Below are positions 12,101 through 23,868 of a DNA stretch of 64,000 nucleotides, piece by piece. This DNA comes from Callaeas wilsoni (Eukaryota; Chordata; Aves; Passeriformes; Callaeidae), in the NCBI GenBank assembly GCA_013398955.1, contig VWPU01001260.1, positions 18,808 through 82,807 of the forward strand, read 5' to 3'. Position 1 is the stretch's first letter. Every line of letters begins with the position of its first letter. The translations under genes were made by a program, and so were the position numbers. The notes beneath the pieces are model-generated. The model was not told where the DNA came from. It saw nothing but the letters and a program-made list of their open reading frames with translations, and ran no database searches.

Positions 12101-15100
12101 ATCTCTTCATTTCTAGTTTAAAGACTTCAGAATTTCCTCCTTAGTTTCAGATTATCATTGTAAACCATGTCCCAAACCCAAAGTTTTCGCTTAGATTACA
12201 CCATCATGTTGGCGTGTATTGGCCATAATTTCAGGATAGAAGAATCTGTCTGAAAGAAAATAAATTACTTAAATGATAAAGTGTTTGCCACAGTAAGATG
12301 ATGACTTTCTTGGTAGTAACTCAAGCTGACTTATGTAAATAGCAATGTACTTACAATTTCTTTTGAAAATTGGATTAAATGTATTTTCAATAAGGAAGGT
12401 TATCTGTTTTCTGTTTCATTTTTTTTCCCCTCACCTTCCTTAATGATGGAATATACACAACAGGTTCTTCAAACTAAAGAAGAAATTCTTTGCTTCGTGG
12501 TATTTACACTTTGTGGTGAGATCCTCCTAGGGAACAAGTCTGCAAGATTCCTGTAATTTAAATTATCTTCTGCATCTTGCATTATCTGAATTGAATTTAA
12601 TTCTTATTTCACTTCTGTGTATCCATGTCATTTTTCATTAATTTTTGTCTGAATAAATCCTCTTAGATTAAGGAGATTAATACCAAAGTCACGATCCTTG
12701 CACCTTTGTTGAATCAGCAAGCTGGACCTAAATTTGTCAAGCTTGATATGAAGGTCAAGTCCATCACACAGTGCTGTTGTTCCTCTTATTTTCAATTCAG
12801 CTGCAAAAGACTTGCAGGGAAGCTGGGTTGTGGACTGGGAGATATGAAGTATTAGGCGGCAATCTACTTTTACATTTTAAAAGGTTTCTTACCACCAAGT
12901 CTCTCTTCTGGACTTTTTTCCTTGCTCACTAATTACCAGTGAGACACAAAGTAACTTTGTCAAATAATTCCTGCTTATCAAAAACAATATATAATTTATA
13001 TTAAAAAGTACTCAGTGGTTTTGTAATTATTGGTGTTTTCAAGTTTTAAAATGTTAATAATCCATTGACTTAGGGGCTCTTGAAAATCCTTTCTGTTTTG
13101 TTGCTTGCTTTAAATGTTGAGTGATAGGTTGTAAGACTTCATGAAGAAATACAAGCATGTTTTTAAGTCATTTTAATGAAAGGTGCTAAAATATGATGCA
13201 TACAAGTGTACAGCTCTTGGTTGACTCACTCTAAAATTAGTTCAAGTGGATCTGATTATCTTTTGTCTGAGATATGAAAAGGCTTTCCTAGGAGGCAGAG
13301 AGCATGAAGTTGAGGATTAGAAAACCTCTGACAGGCAAAGACCCAAGACACAATAATCTCAAAAGAAGGCTTTAACTGAAATTTAAATTCTTTGTATTAA
13401 CAGTAAGTGGCGCACATATGAGTGTGATAAAAATACACAAACACACAACTTCAGGGCAATTATACCCTTTTTGTATGAGAATTGTACTTGAGCTGCACTA
13501 CATTAAACTAAATTTTAGTCAAAAAACCTATATGACTAAGGAGCACATCTTTAAATTCAGCAGATGTATATCAAAGTGTGGATTCCTGGTTTAAATGTTT
13601 GTGGCCAGTTTGTGACTGGGATTTTTATACATATTCAAGAACATGCTTCTCAGTTCTTTTGCTTGTCATAGATGGGCAGTTATATTGATCATGAAGCAAA
13701 TGTGATTCCTTTCAAAGCCCTCATTTAGGTAAATGTCACCTGAAAGGTTGTTTTTTATAAGGAAACAGATGGTTTTGTATTATCTAGGGGCTAAATGTTA
13801 GTAAAAGAAGATGTTATGTTGTTTCCAGATAGTCAACACTTTGGATACATGCATTTATGCGAAAACTAATGCATTATTTTGACAAGGGTTTGGTTTTGAA
13901 CTAAGAATGAGATTTTTAATTAGTAGAAGAGATTGACATTATATGGGGAAATACTGAGTTTTGTCATTATGTGTGGTAGTTTTTTCATGAACTTCTGTTC
14001 TCCTCAGTTCATCTGATGTTACGCTGCATGAGATTTTATGACAGATTTGGTTTCCTTCATGCAGCTGTTTAATCATCCCTAAATGTGTGCATGTATGCAT
14101 TTATCTATTTTGGTCATTCTGGAAAATAGAATTTTCTTTCTTTATTTTGCTAGTACCTGTCATACTCTGTTCATCATTATATCTGACATATCACCTGGAA
14201 AACAGCAAAAAAACCCAGCTCTGAATGGTGTTCTGTATGTTTGGTTATTTTCTCTAGTACCATTTAAATACAAATTAGAAAGGGTTTAAATGTTGTTTAA
14301 ATGCAATGTAGAAATTAAGATAAAAAGGAAATAAGATATTTTATTTGTAGAAATATGTAAACAAATATTTTAAATGTAGATATATCATTACAAATTTATT
14401 TCCTTTTATTACAAAGTGCTGTGTTTATAAACTTCATAGAAAACTACAGTTGCGAGAGAAATTTAGTTTGAAATCAGAAACTTTTTCTGTATAGCTGTCA
14501 ACAGTCATCTAAAAAACCTGATTAACAGCAAATTAATTTAGATTTACAGTTCATCAGGCAATATATCCTGAGATTTGTTGAAACAGTTTTGTCCGAAAAT
14601 GTTTTCTGCTCATTATTTGCAGTGGACATCCAGGGGGTTTATTCTTCTCTTTGTTACCAGGAATAACAATTGTGTAAATATATGTTCCTAAATTTTAAGT
14701 ATACTAAATCAATATGTACTATGTCTTAATGCTATTCAAGAAGAAGAAAATGTGAAAGTGTGTTGATCAATTCTCCAGTTCAGTTTTTGTCTCATTAAAT
14801 TAATGAATAATTTATTCAGTTTAATGGGACAGTGAATACTCTGCAGTGAAGACACTGTTAAAAAAAGACAAAGAAGAGTAGCTCTTGACTCATCCATATA
14901 TCACTTTATTATATAAAAAATAATTTTTTCCTCATTGAGAAGATGGACTGTATTTAAAGTTTAAATGTTACTGGGTTTTTTCACTGCTGGAAGATCAAGG
15001 ACTTGATTTGTGGCTACTTCAGCCTACAAAAAAGGAAAACGGTGAATTTTTCTATAGATTGTATTTGTCCAGTTTTGAAAAAATAGTCACGGAATATTAA

Positions 15101-15440
15101 TACACAAAACATTTCAACTGCTACAAGAAAGATCTTCAGAAATGGAGGTCAGCTGGTTAAAGGAATTTCAACAGTTTTCATCAGAGGTTTTATTTCTGTT
15201 ATCCTGCTTTCCCTGGCTCCATAGTAAAATATAATTGAAACAAAAATCTTTTGACTCATTCTCTGCCCAGTAGAGTGTTGTGTTTTTCATTTCAGTAAGC
15301 AGCAAATCATTCTACTGCTGAGAAAGCAGTACAACTGAAATGTTTTATGGGAGTGTTTTGCTTGGTACTTTATCTCCAAAAAGACACTAAATCATGAAAC
15401 CAAATTAAATTTGTTTAACCAAATATGTTTCCTTATTCAG
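6186..15440 (+). other. CWC27: CWC27 intron, 9.3 kb
   Basis: Long AT-rich intron between exons 6088-6185 and 15441-15550. I recognise no CR1 or LTR in it, which is notable next to the repeat-dense last intron. The longest open frame (minus strand 6857-7429, 190 codons) has no family resemblance that I can name. A candidate cryptic exon lies at 9847-9869. Confidence 0.8.
9847..9869 (+). other. Candidate cryptic 23-nt exon in CWC27 intron
   Basis: A long pyrimidine tract ending in ctctctgtctgcag (to 9846) is followed by 23 bases and a good donor gtaagc (9870-9875). Joined to the preceding exon it reads EERGQNLT, but its length (23) is not a multiple of three and would shift the downstream frame. 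It is therefore not a normal CWC27 coding exon. It could be a decoy, a poison microexon or chance. Confidence 0.25.
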
Positions 15441-15550
15441 AGGAGGAACCTGCTCCAAACAGTGTTGTTGAAGAATACCTTCAGGAGAAGCGAAAATATG
15501 AAGACAAGCGAAAGCAGCAGCCAAAGAAAGGAGTTTCTCGTGAAGATCAG
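15441..15550 (+). CDS. CWC27: CWC27 coding exon (third from last)
   Basis: The acceptor ccttattcag ends at 15440 and the donor gtaata follows 15550. The first two bases complete a glutamate codon begun in the previous exon (phase 1). The exon then encodes 36 further residues, including EEYLQEKRKYEDKRKQQPKK and ending GVSREDQ at phase 0. The EKxKYE...RKQQ.KKG.SREDQ pattern matches human CWC27. Charged and probably helical, it is rich in K, R, E and Q with no hydrophobic core, as expected for the flexible C-terminal half of this protein. The short acidic EEEP start is the least conserved part. Length and frame fit without any gap. The following exon is 2.8 kb downstream. Confidence 0.95.
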
Positions 15551-18307
15551 GTAATAGTTTGATAGCCTGGGCAACGAAAATCTAGAAAAAAGTTCTGAAT
15601 ATGTTTATCCATTCATTTGTATAAAAGCAGGGTTTTAAAATCTGTTGTTTTGTTTTCCATTAAAAGAAAGTTATTATTCATAAAAATAAATATTTTAATT
15701 ACCCATGTAGACGGGTAAGTGAATTTTCAATGTGTGTTTGAACGGGCTCCCAGTTTAGTTACTAAAATCTTCTGAAAGGAAATGGTAGTCATGAAGAGGT
15801 GTCCTTGATTACATTTGTGACAGTTTGCATTTCTTTACCTTATGCTTTCCTTGCCATAAGATAACACTGAGACAGAAGTTTACATACTTGGCATTTGTTC
15901 TAGCTGAGGTTTTTAACATTTTAAATTACAGTTTAAAAATACTGAATTTGACAGTACTTCTTGGTGTTGTGAAATGAAAGAAATAGTTTATAAGTATTGT
16001 AAAAAGAGAAGCTGTTTTAAATACAATGAAAATTATTATTCAAAATTAGTTAGGATGTCTGTAGACTTTAGTAGGCAATTATGAGCAAAGTAAGGTTTGC
16101 TTTACAAAAGTATATGTGTTTTCTAAATTTGGAAAGTCTGAAATTATTAAATATATTAAACTGCCTATGAAGTGGAAATACCATCAACTTAAAGTCTGTG
16201 CTGTACATCAGACTCATTGGTTCATAAGTGCATGTCAGTTCAGCTACGAAGATGTTCCTGTTCAGATGTTGAATCTAGAAGAGATTGGAAACTTGAGGCT
16301 TAGTAACATCAAAGCAGCCTTTGGCAAACCTTTATATATGCAGCAAGCTGATTTAGCTCTAAACTAAGAAGTTTATGGAAACTTTGTACATTCAAAATCC
16401 CATTATCTTTGAATCAAATAGTACTAAAGCTCTGTTGGCAGTGTGGATCAAGGGACTTTAAACCACATCTAATGAATTTATATCAGCGCTGTCCTGGACA
16501 TCACAGGAAAACAAGATGAGGTGATAGGGATATATATTCTAGTAGATCTTAATTTTTATATACGTAACCCTTCTGGCAACTATTCAACAATAATTAATCA
16601 AGTTCTTTGTAGTCCATTTCACTTGTGGAGACACTCTTCTAGTCTCACACCCCTTATAACTGATCCTACAGCACAATACCATTTTCCATCCTCAGTGCAA
16701 TAGTTGAAGAGGGAGAAGAGGTATATTTCCCTAAAATACTAGATAATGGAAGTCCTAGCCCTCCTATTCTACAAGGGTCAAATTATAAAGTTATTCAAAG
16801 TACGGTATAGCATCTAGTGATTCACTGCAAAAATGCCTACTAAGATATTTCAAAATTATTTCTGTCATCAGGTCTATTCACAGGAGTGCTGTCACCAGAG
16901 AAAATTAGACAAGACACAAGGAATGTGGCTTTTTTTGGTCACAGTTTCCTATTAAAAGAGTCCATTTGTTTCCTTCTGATGGCCTAGGCAAAGATTTGCT
17001 GTCTCAGGTGTTGCAAGTACAGTGTTTGTTTGCAGTAGTATGGAAAGCTATAGAACTAGAATGATTTTCAGGCTCAAATACCCTCAAAACATTCCTCTCT
17101 CTCATCTTAAACAGAAGATTAGACAGAAAATAAAGAAACTAAATGCAAAAAAAGTCTTCCAAAATCTGCCCTTGGCAGTGCTAAAATATGTTTTTGAAAG
17201 AATTCAAAAGCCAGGAAACTCCTCAAGTTAAGATTGCTCCCAGAAGGAAATTTGATTCCAGTGAACACTTCTGGTATTTCCTATTTCTGTTTTCTATTCT
17301 TGTTTAGTTTTTATTCTTTTAAATTTGAAAAACTTGACCAAACAAAGCTACACAGCCATACAGAGGTGTTTTACAACATAGGTTGCCAGCCTATCACCTA
17401 CAAATCAAATGTAGCCTGCCACATAAATTCAGTTAGGCACTTATTCCCTGATGCTTTCATTTTCAGGAATGTCTCAAATATCAGCAAAAAAAAAGCTGTG
17501 GGCTGTGCAAATTATTCATATGCACTTTGCTTTTTTTTGAAGAGCCCCCTCTCCCATCACAAGGCTCAGGCATACAACTTTTGTATAATCAAACTCCCAT
17601 TTGAGATGATCAGAAACAAAAAGTGTGGTGTGATCTTTAGGTGTCAGCTGAGATTTGGTGGCTTCATTGCCCCTGAAAGATCAGGCAGTGTCAGTTTGAA
17701 AATAAAATAGCAGATTTAAATGAGTATGAGCTTTATGTGTGCAGCGTAAGAACCTGTATCTGGAGTATTAGTTAAGCTGGTTCATTTTATTTGAGGCTTT
17801 GAATTTTTTCAATATCCACACATAATTTAAAAGGTCATCAACATCAGTTAAACTGGGTCTTCAAGGCTTGAATGGTTTGTAGTTTATACAGTGGATTACT
17901 TTAAAAGAGGACAGTAGCAGGTTCAAAACATAAAATTCATTGTCAGCAGTGTTACTTAATCAGCTGTTTTATTCTGTAAGTAGCTACAGGTTTTTGTTCC
18001 TTAAATATACATTTTTATTTCACTAGATGGTGAGAGAAGTGCTTTTTCACACCTGACAGGCCCCACCCTACTTGCTCTTGTTGCCTCAGCATTGCCTGCC
18101 CACTCACTCCATGGGTACTCTCCATGCAGTCCTTCTCTCACACCCAACACCGCCTCTAACTCTCACTTGCCTCTCTAAAGTATTTCTTCCAAATTCATAT
18201 TAAAGATTACTCTCATTGTACTTTTTCTCAAAATAATAAAAATGTTGTATATGCCTGTTGGTGTGTAGAAATATACAACTTCTCTAAAACGATGTGTTTC
18301 ATTTCAG
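15551..18307 (+). other. CWC27: CWC27 intron, 2.8 kb
   Basis: Intron between two confirmed CWC27 exons. It contains several overlong open frames on the + strand (16116-16367, 17022-17231, 17234-17710) without recognisable motifs. A C/T-rich segment lies at about 18045-18185. No transposon was recognised. Confidence 0.8.
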
Positions 18308-18411
18308 ACACTGGCATTGTTGGACCGATTTAAAACAAAGTTGACCCAGGCAATTGAAGAAACTCCTGAAAATGAGCTTTCCGAACCTGATGTAGATAAT
18401 GACGAAGGATG
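18308..18411 (+). CDS. CWC27: CWC27 coding exon (penultimate)
   Basis: The acceptor tttcatttcag ends at 18307 and a strong donor gtgagt starts at 18412. The reading frame is TLALLDRFKTKLTQAIEETP followed by an acidic stretch with EPDVDNDEG, then the first two bases of a tryptophan codon. The TLALL.(R/Q)FK.KLTQAI.ETPEN block and the acidic DDEGW run are hallmarks of vertebrate CWC27. Human disease alleles of CWC27 that truncate the C-terminus cause retinal degeneration with skeletal anomalies, which shows that this part of the protein matters (established knowledge). The intron that follows is 17.2 kb, the longest in the window, and carries most of the intronic transposons. Confidence 0.96.
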
Positions 18412-19362
18412 GTGAGTTTTTTTGTTTGGATTTCTGTGTTTACCAATGGAAATCCTGCTGTACTAGCGTAGTCTCACTGGTAAGCATAAATTTGAGTAGC
18501 ACAAAACACCAAATGTGAAGGCAGCTGCTGCATTAGGAGTCAGCTGAAATGTACTGGTTTAGCACTCTGAAAAATAAGGCATAAGAGTAGATGACATTTA
18601 GCTTTCTGTAGTTTTAATCCTTCTAAAACTATGTGTTGGAGGTGGTAAATATTTTTAAATGATGGATGAAATGAAGATAGACTGACTCATCTGAAGTGTA
18701 GGGTGACCCCAAGAAAGTGGGGTATTAATGAAGTTGATAAAGCACTGCAGAAGTTACTGCCTCAATGCCTCCCAGTCAAAGAATCAGTGTGTACCCTGTT
18801 GTCTCATGTTCATCTTTCATGCAAACTACCCACCTTAGGTAATCAAGGGGATAAAAATCAATATGATTTGAAGTGTGATCTTGAAGCTCTAGGCTGCATG
18901 CTGTTAGATGCTCATAAAAGTATGCATAATGCAAAAATGCATAAAATACCTGGAAAAAAGAAAATAAATCCTAGCAAAAACGTTTTGTAAGGATAGGTCA
19001 TCTCTATTTATAAGTCAAACACTACAACTGGTCCAACAAAATGGTCTGTCTCTGCCTACAGTTTTTTCCCTAATTGTATGCTTAAGCCATCGCAGCTACA
19101 GCAAAACTACCAGTAAAATAGAAACTTTAACAAAGTTCTTGGCAATTGTTTTAATACAACCAGTGTTTCTGTATCTCAGATGACTTAATATTGTTTTGTT
19201 GCTTCTTCAGACAGTGTTTTCTTCCTTCATTATGTCTTTTCCTACTTCAAGCTCTTTGAGGGTGAGAGACAACATACAGTATTAATTTTGAGATCCTTGG
19301 ATTTCACTGATACTTTGAGATCCTTCTGAGCTACCAAAGTGTTTCTAAGTCCTCCAAAAATT

Positions 19363-19640
19363 ATAGAGCAACTATTTCAGTTGGAAGGGACCTATAACCA
19401 GTCCAACTGCCTGACCTCTTCAGGGCTGGCCAAATCTATAGCATGTTGCTAAGGGCATTGCCCAAATGCCTCTTGAACACCGACAGGCTGGGGGCATTGA
19501 TCTCCTGTCTAGGAAGCCTAGTCCAGTGTTTGACCACCCTCTTGGTAAAGAAATACTTCTAAATATCTGGTCTAAACCTCCCATGTCCAATATGAGATTC
19601 CCTTATCTGGCCTTCTTAGGAACTTTCTATGAACTTGATC
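19363..19640 (-). mobile_element. CR1 LINE 3' end, antisense
   Basis: Antisense CR1 tail landmarks appear in order: ttggaagggacct, agtccaactgcc, aaatgcctcttgaacac, tgaccaccctcttggtaaagaaat, then ctaaatatctggtctaaacctccc. These mark the 3' UTR and the end of ORF2 of an avian CR1 in reverse orientation. The terminal TTCTATGATT repeat is not preserved. Confidence 0.85.
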
Positions 19641-22183
19641 TTCATGTCAAATATTGTCTTGTCACAGTAATACAGCTAGTCTTTGAAATACATTTATAGA
19701 GTTCTAACATATCTTTCATATTTCTTTCTGAGTAACTGCTGATATCTAATTGTCAGTAATGCTATCCACTGTAATTCCTGCTGAATGAAGAAGTGCTGTA
19801 ATTTCAGATTATGAAGTTGTATTTTTGTTCAGAAAACAATATTACATTCAGAATTGCACTAAAATACTTAGAATAATATGAAACTACATAATAGACCAAT
19901 AATTAATATCATATTAATTGTGCAGCTCAGTAAGTGTTTATGTTAACATTACAGACAGATGAGACAGTCTGTTTTCAAATAATTTACTTTGAGGCCAAGT
20001 AAATTGTAAAATGTATGTTACACAAATTGGCTATGAACAACATTAGCAAAGCAATGAAATCTTCTGAAAGCTATTAATTATTGTCTGAAGCATTTGGAAA
20101 GTTAAATTGCATAATTTGGATTAAGTGTTTACATTTTCAGTACCTTTGTTGTATAGGAATATTTGAGATAATTATAGTGACTTTACATTTTAAAATCCTT
20201 TCTTAATTTGAATCTACTTCTCAAAAGACAGTAATTTTACTTTATTTGATTTTTATGAAATGCAGTTAGTGTATGGTGTATGCATATATGATACACACAA
20301 ACTACGTGATTCCTCCAGGCCATTTTGTAGGTCATGGTTGCTGTTTTTGTGGGGAGAGAAAGCCTGCCAGTATGCTTTGCTCTACTGTCAGGGTGTGTTA
20401 TCTGAGGTAAAATGATTGCCTCTAAGACATTTTTATGTGTCCGTGAGTGGCCACACATTGAGGTATAATTTTCATTCTCTGTCAAGATAGAAACCATTAC
20501 CAATTTGTTATGTTTTCTTTTGTTTGGCAAACTTCTCTCTGCATATTTGGCTCAGCTGCTGTATTGGCATGGCGCATAGCAGACGTTTGGGCACTTTTCA
20601 GCAGCATTCTACTTTTTATGCAATAAAAAATGAAGAAATATGACTCTATTGTAAACAGTGTGTATGGTGTTTGATAATTATTACCAGATTTTACTGTCTA
20701 AGAACGCATCTGAGGAAATGTTGTGAGGAGTGCTGAAGAGAAATGCATAATACTAAGTTTTAATGTGGAATATCAGAATCTTTGCTGAGACATTTTATTG
20801 CAACCTCTGCTGCTGTGTGAGAAAGATTATCTATATTTGTCTGCAGCAATCAAAATCCAATTTCCCTGACAGAATTCCAAAAATATCATAATAAACATGG
20901 TATTTGCTCAAGGAAGGGGTCAAAGAATAAAAATGTCTGACAGTAAGTAAGTGGACACAGTTTTACGGCATCTGTGTACCTTAGAAAGACATTCTTGATC
21001 TGAGTTCTTCCAGGCATTATTTTCCTTGTGGCTTGGTATTGAGAACTAGTGTTTGTGCTTTCCTGTTAATGATTTGTTAAATGATTTCAGTACTCTTTGA
21101 TCACTAATTGTTCTTTATTTGCTTATACTCCAAATAAGGAGTCAGATTCATTACTTGATTCTTCTCTTTCTTAAAAGTTGTATAGAGTGCTGCAGAGGTA
21201 GGTAGAGTTTATCTAGCAGAACTCAGTTACATTCTCAGCTTAAAATCTTAACCAAAAAGACTTTTCCCCAAAATATAGGTAAGGTGGCAGTGAGGTGTCA
21301 TTTGCTTAGAGACTAATACTATGAAAACCAAATATGTTACAAAAGAAGACCCAGCTGGAATAGTTTATCTACCTGATACTTGCCACTTGGATTACTCAAT
21401 AGGCCCTGAATTTGAAAGAGAAAACACTGCACAGGCTACACTTATTCAGAACACTGCTGCTACTTACCTTGTTTAGGACTTACTGTAACACATACAGTTG
21501 TGTGCATGTGTTACCCATTCAGGTAGTAGTGACACTTCAGGGTTCTGGTGATAATATCAAATAGTTACAACTGTAGTTAAACACAGATTTCATTCCAGAA
21601 GGTGTTACAGCAACTGCAGATAATGAAACTAATAATGCAGGTCCTGTGAACATGACAAAATATTTTTCATAGAGAGAATCCAGCAATGGGGTAAAAAAAT
21701 TTGGATGCAATCAAGTACATTCAAAAATTGATTGTTTCAGTTAATCTGTGCAAAATATTCCCCTTCAAATAGGATAAGAGTGATACTTAGTACTGTAAAA
21801 CACCCTTCCATCAAGTAATTCTGAGAGTTCCAACGTGAAATTGGAGACTAGATACAGCACTCAGCTAAGTCTTTGTCCATGTTAAGTGGAAGGATTACTT
21901 TTTTGTTGCTGGTTTTTTCATGCCTGGTTTCCAATCCTTTCTAAGCCACAAATCCTTTCCTACTGCATGGTTGCCTAACTTAGTTCTGTCCTGTACCCAT
22001 ACCGTTGATCTCTCTTGGAATTTAGCCATTGCACCTTTAAAAATGTATCCCATTTTTCATACTCCTACTCCTGTTTGCTAAAATCACATGAATTCTAAAT
22101 ACTCCAATAAACATTCAAAACTTTGTATTTTACAAATGTTCTGTCATTATATTCTTCTCCAGTATAGTCGTAAGTGAAAATGA

Positions 22184-22199
22184 ACTAACCAACCAACCA
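22184..22199 (+). repeat. Short (AACC)n microsatellite
   Basis: About four tandem AACC units in AT-rich intron. Too short to say more. Confidence 0.6.
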
Positions 22200-22875
22200 A
22201 AGCTTTTCACTTTGACTTTAAACTATGGCTATCTACTCCTAAAAACAGGGCTCTCCAGCTGAATTTTTAGGAACCTTACATGCTTGTAAAATGCAAGAAA
22301 TATATCTACACTTTTCCGTATGGCATACAGGTTTTTGTGGAAGGAACAGATTCGCTGCTATAAAAATCCACGTCATGTCCTTAACCAAAATTCTGGACTG
22401 TCTTACACTCTTCTCTCTCTGATCTTTTAGGACAAGTGGAGGCTTCCTGAAACTGCAAGATTTATTGGCATACTGAAGTATATCTAGTGCTATGACAGCT
22501 TTTGAGTGGTAGAATTTTCTGTAGTAAAGAAGCCACCACGTTCCTTTTTGAAAACTTGCCTGGTTGCCAAGTCCATTTAGCATATATCTATGTAGACTCT
22601 CCATTATTTATACAGTCTCACAGACAAAATGCACAAAAAGGTTCAGGAATCATCTCCAGTACCATTCTTGAATTTAACACTTAGTTGTCCTTATCAAGTA
22701 ACTGAAAACTCGAAATGATCATCACTCCATACCACTAAAATACCATACATTGCACACAAAACGAGTCAAGTTTACAGAACTTTATAAGGCATGGAAGACT
22801 CATAGGTTAGGAAATCGTGATGGGTTGTTTTTTTTGATTGATTGAAAAGACATGCCTGTTCATTCACTTCTTGGG

Positions 22876-23868
22876 ACTGATGCTCTTTAGTATCTTTTTC
22901 AGTGACAGAGGGACCAAGTGCATCCTCAGTACATTTGCAAGTGACAGGAAGCTGAGCAGTGCAGGTGACACTACAGAAAGATCAGATGTGATCCCAGACC
23001 ACCAGGATGAACTGGAGAAGTGGGTTCATGTGAACCTTATAAAGTTCAACAAGGCCAAGTGTGAGGTGATGCACCTGGGCCAGGGCAATCCCAGACAAGA
23101 GCATGGACTGAGAAGTGATCTCAGTGAAAGCAGCCCTGCCCAGAAGGACTTGGGGGTGCTGGTGGATGAGAGGCTGGACATGACCCAGCCATGGGCACTC
23201 CCAGCCCAGAGAGCCAAACGTGTCCTGGGCTGCATCCAAAGCAGCGCGGCCGGCAGGGCCAGGGAGGGGNNNNNNNNNNNNNNNNNNNNNNNNNNNNNNN
23301 NNNNNNNNNNNNNNNNNNNNNNNNNNNNNNNNNNNNNNNNNNNNNNNNNNNNNNNNNNNNNNNNNNNNNNNNNNNNNNNNNNNNNNNNNNNNNNNNNNNN
23401 NNNNNNNNNNNNNNTGGTGAGACCCCACCTGCAGTGCTGTGTCCAGCTCTGGGGTCCCAGCACAGGAAGGACATGGCCTTTTTTGAGCTGGTTCAGAGAA
23501 GGAACACCAAAATGATCAGGAGCTTTTCTCCTGTGAGAAAAGGCTGAGAGAGCTGAGATTGTTCAGGCTAGGTAAGAGAGGGCTCTGGAGAGACCTTATT
23601 GTGGTAGATATTTCAGTAATTAAAGAGTGATTAAAAGAAAGAGGGAGAGTGACTTTTTACTAGGGCAGATAGGGACAGGATGAGGGGTGGTGATTTTAAA
23701 TTAGAAGAGGAGCAATTTAGATTAGATGCTAGGGAGAAATTCTTTGCTCAGAGGGTAGAGGCACTAGAACAGGTTGCCCAGAGGGGTGGCAGGTGACCCA
23801 TGGCAGTGAGGTTGAACTCGGTGACCTTTAAAGGTCCTTTCCAGCCCACACCATTCTATGATTCTACA
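22876..23868 (+). mobile_element. CR1 LINE, RT end to 3' end, sense, with internal gap
   Basis: The element begins in the reverse transcriptase with an FASDRKLS segment, a decayed form of the catalytic FADDTKLS motif. It continues through KAKCEVMHLGQGNPRQ, QKDLGVLVDERLDMT and the 3' UTR (tagattagatgctaggg, gaaattctttgctcagagg, ccattctatgattcta). It carries the gcagcgcggccggcagggcc variant shared with the antisense copy at 34275-34945, so both belong to one subfamily. 145 N interrupt it at 23270-23414. The frame is broken and the element is inactive. Confidence 0.92.
23270..23414. other. Assembly gap (145 N)
   Basis: A run of 145 undetermined bases sits inside the CR1 at the point where the sibling copy (34672-34698 on the other strand) has only 27 bases, made mainly of an AGAGC pentamer repeat. 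The gap therefore probably hides an expanded pentamer tract, if its stated length is real. Confidence 0.95.

Noticed and set aside
17234..17710. 158-codon + strand open frame, preceded by 17022-17231 and 16116-16367
   Set aside because: No family resemblance, no shared frame and no splice signals joining them. Length is within chance expectation for this much sequence.
22239..22604. 121-codon minus-strand frame with several cysteines
   Set aside because: Intronic, no motif, and the cysteine spacing fits no domain I know. An ADAMTS-type exon was considered but the pattern does not match.
22982..23547. Several long frames spanning the N run
   Set aside because: They are CR1 frames artificially extended across the 145 undetermined bases.
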